Below, one piece after another: positions 23,487 to 30,553 of a DNA stretch of 33,831 nt (the stretch's first letter is position 1; each line of letters opens with the position of its first letter). Location: NCBI GenBank assembly GCA_017880775.1, contig JADGRQ010000040.1, positions 1 through 33,831 of the forward strand, in the 5' to 3' direction. The position numbers and the translations under genes are program-made. The notes under the pieces are model-generated. The model had not been told where the DNA came from. It worked only from the letters and a program-made list of their open reading frames with translations, and made no database searches. This stretch comes from Burkholderiales bacterium. Its GTDB lineage: Bacteria; Pseudomonadota; Gammaproteobacteria; Burkholderiales; SG8-39.

Positions 23487-23723
23487 GTGGAACTCGATAA
23501 TCTGAAGGTTCGCTTACGACAATATCTGAGTGTCGGTCTGGTCACTGTCATTGGTTCGAGCATATCGTGCGCGGTGGGCCTGACCGGCATGCAGGCGTTG
23601 GCGGATCACCTGTGGGATAGTGGGCCCGGTCTCAGCGCCGACGATCATGCCAGTTGGGCCATCGGCCAGCGTCTCGATGGGCAGACCACCGAAGCGGCGC
23701 ATTGTGACAAAAAAGATCAATAA
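23487..23723 (+). pseudogene. SIR2-like domain protein, N-terminal fragment
   Basis: A GTG start at 23487 with GGGGG six bases upstream opens a frame that resembles the N-terminus of bacterial SIR2-like proteins. VTVIGSSISCAVGLTGM matches the nucleotide-binding beta-strand and loop, usually seen as IGSGLSCAEGLPGM, and ALADHL continues it. After about 70 residues (ASWAIGQRLDGQTTEAA) the similarity stops and the frame ends in an unrelated, AT-richer stretch, so most of the NADase domain is missing. SIR2 proteins of this kind often act in phage defence by consuming NAD+. Family assignment rests on my recognition of one motif region and on no alignment. Confidence 0.5.
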
Positions 23724-23790
23724 ACTGCAAGGTAAAGGTAGTTCGCGTTCAAATACTAATGCGGTGGCAAGACTTGCACGCTCCCGCACC

Positions 23791-24822
23791 ATGGCCGCAC
23801 CCAAGGCGGGAACGCTTGGCCAGTTAGTGCCGGAGCTTTATCTGCACCAAGATGATCCGCGTGCTGTGCCGAGCGACATCGCCGAGAACCCGCGCCGCGA
23901 GCAACGCTTGACCGGCATCATCGCATCGGTGATGGAGCCGATCATCGCCCTTGATGAGCGACATCAAATCACGCTTGTCAATCCCGCGGTCGAGCAAATG
24001 TTCGGCTACGGCGAAGCGGAGCTGCTGGGTAAGCCGATCTCTATGCTGATTCCCGAGCGCTATCACGAGGCGTACGACGCGCATATCCGCAACTTTGCGC
24101 GCACCAAGGTCACCAATTGCGGCATGGGTGGTTTTGGCCAGATCGTGGGGCGGCGGGCCGACGGCCGGGAATTTCTGATCGACGCCTCGATTGTGCAGTC
24201 GGAGCAGACGGGGGAGCGGCTGTTCACCGTGGTCCTGCGCGACGTAACGCAGCGGATCGAGGCGGAGAAAGCGTTGCAGAAGAACTACGAACTGCTCGAT
24301 CGGATCTTCGAGACAACGCATTTCTGCATCGTTTATCTGGACCGGGATTTCAATGTTGTGCGGGTGAACAAGGCCTATGCGAAAGTATCCGGCTATCCGC
24401 CCGCGTTTTTCGTAGGCAAGAACCACTTTGACCTGTATCCGGGTGAAGAAGTCGAAGCCATCTTTCGCAATGTGGTGGCTACCGGCCAGCCATTTACGAT
24501 CTATGCGAATCCGTTTCAGTCTCCCGACCATCCCGAATGGGGCGAGACCTACTGGGACTGGACTTTGCATCCCCTGCGGGGTGCGAACGGCGCCGTTGAC
24601 GGGCTGCTGTTAGCGCTATTGGATGTCACCAAGCGCACGCGGACCGCGCAGGAACTGGAGCGCAAGACGAAGCTGGCGCAATTGCTGGAATCCCTTGCTC
24701 ACGCGATAAATGAGGCGAAAACCCCAGAGGATGCGATGAAGATCTGTTTGTCGCGCCTCTGTGATTTCGGCAATTGGACTGTGGTCCGCAAAAATTCGCG
24801 CCGCGGATTTTCGACTATTTGA
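23791..24822 (+). pseudogene. PAS-PAS(-GAF) sensor protein, C-terminus lost to an insertion sequence
   Basis: Cytosolic sensory protein fragment of 343 residues. PAS domain 1 (about residues 38-160) has IIALDERHQITLVNPAVEQM, GRRADGREF and VVLRDVTQRIEAEKAL. PAS domain 2 (about 163-287) has YLDRDFNVVRVNKAYAKVSG and LLALLDVTKRT. A GAF-like start follows (LAHAINEAKTPEDAMKICLSRL, CDFGNW), and the native sequence stops at the left repeat of the IS at 24780; the last 14 residues are IS-derived. The output domain (GGDEF, kinase or other) is missing. The start is uncertain: ATG 23791 is given, and GTG 23704, right after the SIR2 fragment, is an alternative. Confidence 0.7.
24780..24801 (+). repeat. 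Left terminal inverted repeat of the IS481-like element
   Basis: Starts TGTGGTCCGCAAA and pairs with the right repeat with four mismatches in 22 positions. It abuts the codon for the last native residue of the PAS sensor fragment. Confidence 0.75.
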
Positions 24823-24861
24823 GCGACTGCTGGCGGGCACGGAACCTGGCATGATGCGCGC

Positions 24862-25959
24862 ATGTTGGACTTGGCGCGAGCAATCTTCGGGTTACTCTCG
24901 GACGTCTTGAGGCTGGGCATTCTGTTCTTGCGTCCGTCCGCGGCAATTCGTGCCGAGAACCTCGTCCTTCGCAGACAACTTGCCCTGTATATCGAGCGGA
25001 ATATCAAGCCTCGACGTGTGGATCACCGGACTCGAGTCAGCCTCACGGTGTTCTCCAGACTATTCAATTGGCGCGATTCGATAGTGATGGTGCGCCCATC
25101 GACCATCGTGCGCTGGCACCGACTGGGTTGGCGGATCTTCTGGCGCTGGAAGTGCAGGGCGGGGCGGCCCGCGATTCCGCCAGAGCTACGGGCCCTGATT
25201 CGCCGCATAGCCAGCGAGAACCCACTCTGGGGTGAGGAACGGATCGCCAATGAGCTGTTGGTGAAGCTCGGCATTCGGGTCTCGCCGCGAACGGTGAGGA
25301 AATACATGCCCACCAGTCCGCCGGGCATGCCTCGTGGTGATCAGCGCTGGTCGACCTTCTTGAAGAATCATGCGAAGGGTATTCTCGCGTGCGATTTCTT
25401 CGTCGCGGTTACTGCGACGTTCCGGATGTTGTATGTCTTCGTGGTGATCGAGCACCGGCGGCGCCGGCTGGCGCATGTGAACGTGACCGCGCACCCGAGC
25501 GCGGACTGGACGCTACAGCAGTTGCGGGAGGTGATCGGTGAAGATGGCAACCACAAGCATCTGATCCACGATCGGGATCGCATCTTCTCGAAACACCTGG
25601 ACGATTCGATCAAAGCGCTGGGGCTGGAGGTGCTGCGATCGCCGGTAGCCAGTCCGAAAGCAAATTCGATTTGCGAGCGCGTGATCGGGACGATTCGGCG
25701 GGAATGCCTCGATTGGGTCATTCCGATGTCTGAGGCGCATCTTCGCGCGATTCTGAAAGAGTGGACTGCCCATTACAACAGAGGACGCTGTCACAGCATG
25801 CTCGGTCCTGGCGTTCCGGATCCTCCGCAGGAAACCGTGGCGATCCCGAAATTGGAATCCCGACATCGATTGGCGGTGGGTGCGCTCGTGCTGGCCAAGT
25901 CGGTGCTCGGAGGCTTGCATCACGGGTATTCGCTCGTAACGGCACCGGCAGGCGGCTAA
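24862..25959 (+). CDS. Transposase with integrase catalytic core (IS481/IS3 type)
   Basis: DDE transposase of 365 residues. The N-terminal half is helical and DNA-binding in type (ENLVLRRQLALYIER, VRPSTIVRWHRLGWR, NPLWGEERIANELLVKLGI with an HTH). The integrase core begins near residue 175 with CDFFVAV (first Asp), LIHDRDRIFS (second Asp) and SICERVIGTIRREC (Glu), followed by YNRGRCHSMLGPGVP. The C-terminus LGGLHHGYSL matches the family's usual ending, so the protein looks complete and may be active. The ATG at 24862 has no strong ribosome binding site. No frameshift is present, unlike classic IS3 orfA/orfB pairs. Confidence 0.88.
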   Translation: MLDLARAIFGLLSDVLRLGILFLRPSAAIRAENLVLRRQLALYIERNIKPRRVDHRTRVSLTVFSRLFNWRDSIVMVRPSTIVRWHRLGWRIFWRWKCRAGRPAIPPELRALIRRIASENPLWGEERIANELLVKLGIRVSPRTVRKYMPTSPPGMPRGDQRWSTFLKNHAKGILACDFFVAVTATFRMLYVFVVIEHRRRRLAHVNVTAHPSADWTLQQLREVIGEDGNHKHLIHDRDRIFSKHLDDSIKALGLEVLRSPVASPKANSICERVIGTIRRECLDWVIPMSEAHLRAILKEWTAHYNRGRCHSMLGPGVPDPPQETVAIPKLESRHRLAVGALVLAKSVLGGLHHGYSLVTAPAGG

Positions 25960-25993
25960 TCGGTCACGACGAAACTGCAGAGAAACAGGCGCC

Positions 25994-26015
25994 GCTCGAT
26001 TATTTGCGGACTACA
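25994..26015 (-). repeat. Right terminal inverted repeat of the IS481-like element
   Basis: On the minus strand from 26015 it begins TGTAGTCCGCAAA. It creates the premature stop codon (26011-26013) of the HEPN fragment read from the right. Confidence 0.75.
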
Positions 26016-26163
26016 CGATGCTGAGCCGCCAGTCGTCGGCCAGACCCGCTACTTTCGCATTGGCGAGATCGCGCTCGACGATGGCGAATAGCGCCGCGAT
26101 CTCTTCCGGGCTGCTCTTGTGCTCGACGAGCCAGCTATTTCTTTGCCAGTCGCGCAAGCTCAC
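26011..26163 (-). pseudogene. HEPN-domain protein, N-terminal fragment (partner of the MNT gene)
   Basis: A GTG at 26163 with GGAG six bases upstream opens a 50-codon frame overlapping the end of the nucleotidyltransferase gene by 29 bp. It reads MSLRDWQRNSWLVEHKSS, then EEIAALFAIVERDLANA and LADDWRLSIV before stopping inside the IS repeat. This matches the start of HEPN proteins that follow MNT genes, where the next residues are normally a helix such as AYNAALQ. The catalytic R-x(4-6)-H motif lies further on in the family and is lost here, so any toxin activity should be gone. Confidence 0.65.
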
Positions 26164-26752
26164 GCTCGTCTCCAAACAGGAAGATCTTCTCGCCCTTCAG
26201 CACGCTGCGCAGAAAATGGTGCTTGGCGGCGAGTTTGGCGCGAAAATCCGCGGGCGAATAGACCGAAGGGTTGACTTCGCGCCCGATGGATTTCTGCGCC
26301 CCTGCGAGCGCCTCGGATGTCTCTGCAAATGAAACCTCACCGATCACCATGACATCGACGTCGCTTGCGCGACGTTCCTGGCCCTTGGCCACCGAGCCAT
26401 AGATGAATGCCGCTTGAATGCGCTCAGCCAGCGGTGCGAGCGCGGCCCGGAGGGCGCCGGCGACGCCCGCCGTCTTCACGACCAGGCCGCGCAGTTCTGA
26501 ATAGATCGGCGACTCCGCGTTTGCCTGGAAGTACACTTGCCGGCCGCGCACGGTGCGCCGCACGATTCCCGCGCGAGCGAGGAATTCGAGTTCTCGCTGC
26601 ACGGTCCCGCGACCGAGCGCCGCAAGCTGGATCAGGCTCTCCTGCAGGTGCGCCTCGTCAGCGCGGGTGTACAGAAGCGAGAGCAGCGCCTGACGCGTCT
26701 TGCCGAAAAGGGACGGCACGCCGGCAGAGGAGATGTTTTGGCTACCCACCAT
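26135..26752 (-). CDS. HTH-fused MNT-type nucleotidyltransferase
   Basis: A 205-residue protein with two parts. The first 95 residues form a winged-helix HTH (SLFGKTRQALLSLLY, ESLIQLAALGRGTVQRELEFL, AGIVRRTVRGRQVYFQAN). The rest is a minimal nucleotidyltransferase with AAFIYGSVAKGQERRASDVDVMVIG, the G-S-x(n)-D-x-D motif. In MNT/HEPN modules the MNT protein acts as antitoxin, often by adding AMP to the HEPN toxin; here the HTH suggests autoregulation. The HEPN gene downstream is truncated, so this may be an orphan antitoxin. The ATG at 26752 is chosen because a strong promoter ends seven bases before it; an ATG upstream (about 26791) would precede the promoter. Confidence 0.82.
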   Translation of the reverse strand: MVGSQNISSAGVPSLFGKTRQALLSLLYTRADEAHLQESLIQLAALGRGTVQRELEFLARAGIVRRTVRGRQVYFQANAESPIYSELRGLVVKTAGVAGALRAALAPLAERIQAAFIYGSVAKGQERRASDVDVMVIGEVSFAETSEALAGAQKSIGREVNPSVYSPADFRAKLAAKHHFLRSVLKGEKIFLFGDERELARLAKK

Positions 26753-26788
26753 AGGTAGCAGAATACCCTTGATGGGTAGGTCAGTCAA
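26742..26788 (-). promoter_or_regulatory. Promoter and twin palindromic operator of the MNT gene (predicted leaderless)
   Basis: On the minus strand TTGACT (26783-26788), a 17-bp spacer and TATTCT (26760-26765) form a good sigma-70 promoter, and the A of the ATG falls seven to eight bases beyond the -10, where transcription should start. Two palindromes overlap it: TACCC-n5-GGGTA at 26764-26778 in the spacer and -10 edge, and CTACC-n7-GGTAG at 26742-26758 spanning the start codon. Their centres are 21 bp apart, two helical turns, as for two dimers on one DNA face. Confidence 0.7.
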
Positions 26789-26915
26789 CATTGCGGACGG
26801 CCGCAGGGGACCGTTGGGCCGGTGGGTACGGCGCCAAGTCATCAACCCGCAGCGCGGGATTCCGCATACCCCCATGCTCCAGTTTCAACGCTGAATTCCC
26901 GACACGGAAATGAAG

Positions 26916-26940
26916 AGGCCCCGCAGTGCGGGGCCTTTTC
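26916..26940 (-). terminator. Intrinsic terminator, probably for the phasin gene
   Basis: A perfect nine-base stem AGGCCCCGC / GCGGGGCCT with a three-base loop. On the minus strand it lies about 70 bp past the phasin stop. The T-rich tail is better on the plus strand (TTTTCTC) than on the minus (CTTCATTT), so it could serve either direction. Confidence 0.7.
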
Positions 26941-27010
26941 TCATTTCTCTTTCCTGCGTCGCGCCGTCCTTTTGGCAGGGCGGCGGATCGGGGCTTGCCA
27001 GGTGTGGCGC

Positions 27011-27556
27011 TCAGGCGGCTTTACTTGCCTTGGCTGCAAACCCTTTCACCGTTTCGGTCGCGACGTCGACGTTCGCTTCCGCGATCCCGGTCGCCTGCTT
27101 CGTGGCCTTGGTGAAGTTGTCATAGGCCGAGTTGCCGGCCGCGAGCATCTGCCTGACCGCATTCACCGCGACATCGGAGCCCGCCGGGGCGTTCTTTGCC
27201 GCCTTGTCGAGCAGGGACACAAAGTTCTCTTTCAACTCGGAGACGCGCTGCTCGGCGGCCTTGGAGAACTCATTGCTGGCTTCCGTCGCGACTGCGTACA
27301 CGCTCTTCGAGTAGGCGATTGCGTTCTCGATCGCGGGCTGGGCGAGGGTGCTCTGCAGGCTTACATACTCCTGCACGTCCTTCGCGCCGGCCAGCGCGCG
27401 GGCGTTGGCGATCGTAGTCTCGAACGCTGCCTGGATGGCCTTGGCGTTGAGGTTTGCGAGCTTCTCGAACGCGGCGAACTGGGTGGTGGCGAGCGAAAGA
27501 ATCGCTTCGATACTGGTTTTGTTCGCGGTCTGGAATTGTTCCGGTGTGACGTACAT
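27011..27556 (-). CDS. phaP: Phasin family protein
   Basis: Phasin, a small amphipathic protein that coats polyhydroxyalkanoate granules and controls their size and number. The 181-residue protein begins MYVTPEQFQTANKTSIEAIL and is almost all helix: SLATTQFAAFEKLANLNAKA, QPAIENAIAYSKSVYAVA, KAAEQRVSELKENF, and a long Ala/Lys-rich C-terminus ending AAKASKAA, as in the betaproteobacterial family. AGGAG lies seven bases before the ATG at 27556. It has its own promoter, a PhaR-like site and a terminator and stands alone among accessory genes, which suggests it is native and in use. Confidence 0.93.
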   Translation of the reverse strand: MYVTPEQFQTANKTSIEAILSLATTQFAAFEKLANLNAKAIQAAFETTIANARALAGAKDVQEYVSLQSTLAQPAIENAIAYSKSVYAVATEASNEFSKAAEQRVSELKENFVSLLDKAAKNAPAGSDVAVNAVRQMLAAGNSAYDNFTKATKQATGIAEANVDVATETVKGFAAKASKAA

Positions 27557-27612
27557 TTGGCTTCTCCTCAAGAAGGTTGATGTGTGCTTCTGTATTCGGT
27601 TGGGTGCAAATG

Positions 27613-27623
27613 CTGCACCGCAG
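27613..27623 (-). promoter_or_regulatory. PhaR-like operator in the phasin leader
   Basis: The palindrome CTGC-n3-GCAG lies just after the predicted -10 box, near the transcription start. CTGC-n(3-4)-GCAG is, as I recall, the recognition sequence of the PHA repressor PhaR in alphaproteobacteria such as Paracoccus. If PhaR here has a similar preference, phaP is repressed until granules titrate PhaR away. Confidence 0.5.
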
Positions 27624-27631
27624 CAATTCAT

Positions 27632-27659
27632 ATTCTAAGCTTACTTGGACAAAAGTCAA
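27632..27659 (-). promoter_or_regulatory. phasin gene promoter
   Basis: On the minus strand TTGACT (27654-27659) and TAGAAT (27632-27637) are separated by 16 bp. Transcription would begin around 27625, about 70 nt before the phasin start codon. Confidence 0.7.
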
Positions 27660-28159
27660 ACAGTTTGTGCAATGCACCATAAGTCACTGATGTATTGCAC
27701 GAACCACCAGAGACCCCCCTTATTGCATCCCCGCCGGCCTTTGAACCGGCTCCTTCTGGAGGTCGGCGGAGCCCCCAAGTCCTGGTCCCGAAGCTGGGGA
27801 CAGTGAACGAGGGCGCCAAGTGACCGACAAGCCAACGAGCACCTGCCGCGTCCGGCGTTGGCGGGTAGGGCCGTTGGATTCGGTTTCTCTGAAACATCCA
27901 CGTCGTCCGCGAACCATTCATCATCGACGATTCGTCCATTCTCAACGGCATGCTTGTACACAGGGAGTTTTCGAAATGCTTTGAGATCAGGAAAAATTGA
28001 CAAGAACTCGGGGGACTTATACGGTGGTAAATCCCAGGTTTGCTTCGCCCAATCGGCGGACTCGATGTCTGCGTCGGGAGATACACCCGCAGCGGAGAAC
28101 GAACCCCAGACCGACCTCAACGCAATTCGTAGTGGCGGAAGCTTTGGAAAGAACAGTGC
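27656..28159 (-). pseudogene. Unrecognised hypothetical protein, probable fragment
   Basis: An open frame from 28159 to 27656 whose first half reads like a real protein: PKLPPLRIALRSVWGSF, ESADWAKQTWDLPPYKSPEF and PVYKHAVENGRIVDDEWF. The only starts are CTG 28156 or TTG 28120, without a convincing ribosome binding site. The second half (after about 27850) loses this character and runs into the phasin promoter, so the native C-terminus may be missing. The frame is preferred over its overlapping shadows because of the aromatic-rich, ordered composition. I do not recognise a family and propose no function. Confidence 0.4.
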
Positions 28160-28353
28160 TCAGAACTGGATTAGCTCCCCAACCCGGTCAAAAGTGGGCA
28201 CTCCTGGTTGATACGGGTGGCGTTGGTTTAAAGTCTGAAATCAGCGGCGCGTGGACTGCCACGAAGCGGACGTCCATGTGTCGCAGATCGACGCTTTGTA
28301 GACAATCGGCATTGTGCTCATCGACCGTGCGCTCCCGCCACGATTGCAGTCAC

Positions 28354-30393
28354 TCAAGCGTTCGAATCATAAAACCGAACCAAATTACAACCTGCCTGTT
28401 TGGCTTGATACATTGCCATGTCAGCCCACCTGAGAATGTCGTCCTGGCTGGCGCCCTGCTTGCCAAATAAGCCCACACCGATGCTCGCCGTGCACCGATG
28501 CACGACTGTGGTTGTAGCTTTTCCCGCATGCTGAAGGGTGAGCGCATAAGGTCTAGCCAGCGCGGCGCGGATCTTTTCGGCGATGATGCCCGCTTGTGCG
28601 GTGGACTCTGATTTATCCGCATCCAGCTCACTGATCACGACCACAAACTCATCGCCGCCGAAGCGCGCCACTGTATCCATCTCGCGCACACAACTTTTCA
28701 GCCGATCCGCCGCCTCGATCAGCAGCAAATCGCCGATTTCATGCCCGTGTGTGTCGTTGAGCAGCTTGAAGCTGTCCAGATCAACGAACATCAGCGCGCC
28801 ATAGCAACCGCTGCGCTTGCCGGCAGCCATGCTCTGGCGCAGGCGGTCGTCGAGCAGACGACGATTTGGCAGTTTAGTGAGCGCGTCATAGAACGCCAGT
28901 TGACGCACCTGCTCCTCCATCTGCTTGCGCTCGGTGATATCCGAAATGATTCCACCGATGCGGACCACCTTGCCCGATCCGTCCCGAACCAGCGTCTTGC
29001 GGTCAAACACCCAGCGGACTTCGCCATTACGCCGGGCGATCCGATACTCCAACTCCGAGCTACCGTGCACGAGAAGGTCACGCGCGGAGGCATCAGCCAA
29101 GGCACGGTCCTCCGGATGAGTAAGCTGCTTCCACAGATCACGGTTCTCCCTGATCTCGGCAAACGACATGCCAAAGAGCCGTTCAAAGGCGTGATTGGCA
29201 TACAGGAGATCGCTCCCGTCAGCGGAAGCGGACCACACGCCTTCGCTCACGGAACTGAGCAAGGTATTGAAGCGTTCGTCGCTTTCTTTTAATGCTGCTT
29301 CCCGCTGCGCCAAGGTTTTCAGCAGGCGGTTGAAGCCACCGATGAGTTCGCCGATTTCGTCCTGCCTGGCGACAGGCAAGGGCTGTGGGAGCTGGGCTGA
29401 AGCGGCCAGGGCGGTTAGCGTTTTCACGGTGGCAGACAACGGTGTGAGTTGGCGTCTTAACATCCACCAGGTCAGACCACCCGCGAGCAGCGTAAGGAAG
29501 ATCGTGCTTACCACGATGCGTCGCACCATATCGCGGATCGGGGAAAAGGCCTCTTCCGTCGGCAGCGCAGCGACCACGAACCAATCCGCCACGGGAATGC
29601 GCTCGGCCACGGATAGGTTTTCCACACCAAGGGAGCTCAAGGCAACTTCCGCTCCATAGAAGCCCTGCATGCGCTTGTCAAACAACAGGTTCGTTCCAGG
29701 AGCGGGGACCGGCTGCATCACACGGGTCTTGTCGGTGGCGGCGACAAATAGGTTGTGCTTGTGGTCGACGACCAGATAGCCGCCACTCTTGCCGTAGCGG
29801 TGTGCCCCGATACTATCCATGAAATTGGGTAGGGCCAGATTTATCACCCCAACCAAAGCGCCAATCACCTTGCCCTGGGCGTCGCGGATCGGCGCGGCGA
29901 TGTTAAATTGGGGTTGCTTCAATTTTCGCCCTAGCATCGGACCGCTGATGGCGGCTCTTCCTTCTGTCAGCGCGATATGGTCGGCTTCATTGTCAGCATA
30001 GTTCAGTCCCCTGCGGCCTGCGTCGGCAGGTACGGCAGCAACGGCAGTGCCGTCGAGCGACAATACTAGAACTCCCGCACTGAAATAGTCCTGAAAAACT
30101 GGGCGTAGTTCAAGCATTCGCTGAAGGGCGGCCGGATTGTTCAGCATTGGTAGGTCAATAGAGCTCGCAACTATTTCCAGTGCGTGAATCCGTTCTTCCA
30201 ATTCCTGGTTGATTCCGGCAGCCACAAAAGACACCGTCGAGATCTGCTGGTCGCCCAACACGCGTTGCATATCGTCGCGCAGGGTCCGGCTGACGAAGAT
30301 CGCCAGCGACCAGATGCTGATCAAGAATATGGCCAGCGTGAAAAGGGTCACCCGGGTCTTGAGCGATTCCCAGTGCAAGATATTCAGGTTCAT
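28354..30393 (-). CDS. Membrane diguanylate cyclase (dCache-HAMP-PAS-GGDEF)
   Basis: Sensor enzyme that should make cyclic di-GMP from two GTP. The 679-residue protein has a transmembrane helix near residues 14-36 and a periplasmic double-Cache sensor (about 40-290) with PQFNIAAPIRDAQGKVIGAL and KSGGYLVVDHKHNLFVA. A second membrane helix (VVSTIFLTLLAGGLTWWML), HAMP, a PAS domain (LLSSVSEGVWSASADGSDLL to IGGIISDITERKQ) and GGDEF follow. The active site FGGDEF is intact, and an RxxD inhibitory site (REMD) lies five residues before it. ATG 30393 is used; GTG 30405 with AAGG upstream is an alternative. The gene is followed by IS256 on its 5' side, so its original promoter may be displaced. Confidence 0.9.
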   Translation of the reverse strand: MNLNILHWESLKTRVTLFTLAIFLISIWSLAIFVSRTLRDDMQRVLGDQQISTVSFVAAGINQELEERIHALEIVASSIDLPMLNNPAALQRMLELRPVFQDYFSAGVLVLSLDGTAVAAVPADAGRRGLNYADNEADHIALTEGRAAISGPMLGRKLKQPQFNIAAPIRDAQGKVIGALVGVINLALPNFMDSIGAHRYGKSGGYLVVDHKHNLFVAATDKTRVMQPVPAPGTNLLFDKRMQGFYGAEVALSSLGVENLSVAERIPVADWFVVAALPTEEAFSPIRDMVRRIVVSTIFLTLLAGGLTWWMLRRQLTPLSATVKTLTALAASAQLPQPLPVARQDEIGELIGGFNRLLKTLAQREAALKESDERFNTLLSSVSEGVWSASADGSDLLYANHAFERLFGMSFAEIRENRDLWKQLTHPEDRALADASARDLLVHGSSELEYRIARRNGEVRWVFDRKTLVRDGSGKVVRIGGIISDITERKQMEEQVRQLAFYDALTKLPNRRLLDDRLRQSMAAGKRSGCYGALMFVDLDSFKLLNDTHGHEIGDLLLIEAADRLKSCVREMDTVARFGGDEFVVVISELDADKSESTAQAGIIAEKIRAALARPYALTLQHAGKATTTVVHRCTASIGVGLFGKQGASQDDILRWADMAMYQAKQAGCNLVRFYDSNA

Positions 30394-30510
30394 GCGGATT
30401 TTCACAGTCTATGACCTTACCCTATCGGCACCGATGCTGCTCCCTCGATCGCTCACTGTGCAAGGATGTTCAATGCGGACTGCGAGCGTAACCAAGGTCG
30501 TGTCGCGTGA

Positions 30511-30522
30511 CGTGGTGTACGA
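30511..30522 (+). repeat. IS256 terminal inverted repeat (transposase 3' side)
   Basis: CGTGGTGTACGA, 31 bp beyond the transposase stop codon. It matches the complement of 31892-31903 exactly; beyond this core only three of the next seven positions agree. Confidence 0.7.
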
Positions 30523-30553
30523 GTCGTGGATCTCGTAAGGCCAGGTTGTCTGC

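Larger units (their letters stand above)
24780..26015 (+). mobile_element. IS481/IS3-superfamily insertion sequence
   Basis: A 1236-bp element with one transposase gene, bounded by imperfect inverted repeats. The left end at 24780 and the complement of the right end at 26015 both read TGTRGTCCGCAAA and match at 18 of 22 positions. The TGT tip fits the IS481 group. No target duplication is visible: the left flank ends ATTGGAC and the right flank begins CGATGCT. The left end cuts a PAS sensor gene and the right end cuts a HEPN gene on the other strand, so the flanks come from different loci. Confidence 0.8.

Noticed and set aside
27720-27770. GGTTCAAA in a GC-rich stretch, like a tRNA T-loop
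   Set aside because: The flanking bases do not form a T-stem, and no anticodon or acceptor stem can be drawn.
27858-28211. Plus-strand open frame of 117 codons
   Set aside because: It is Ser-rich and antisense to a minus-strand frame with more protein-like content; no ribosome binding site.
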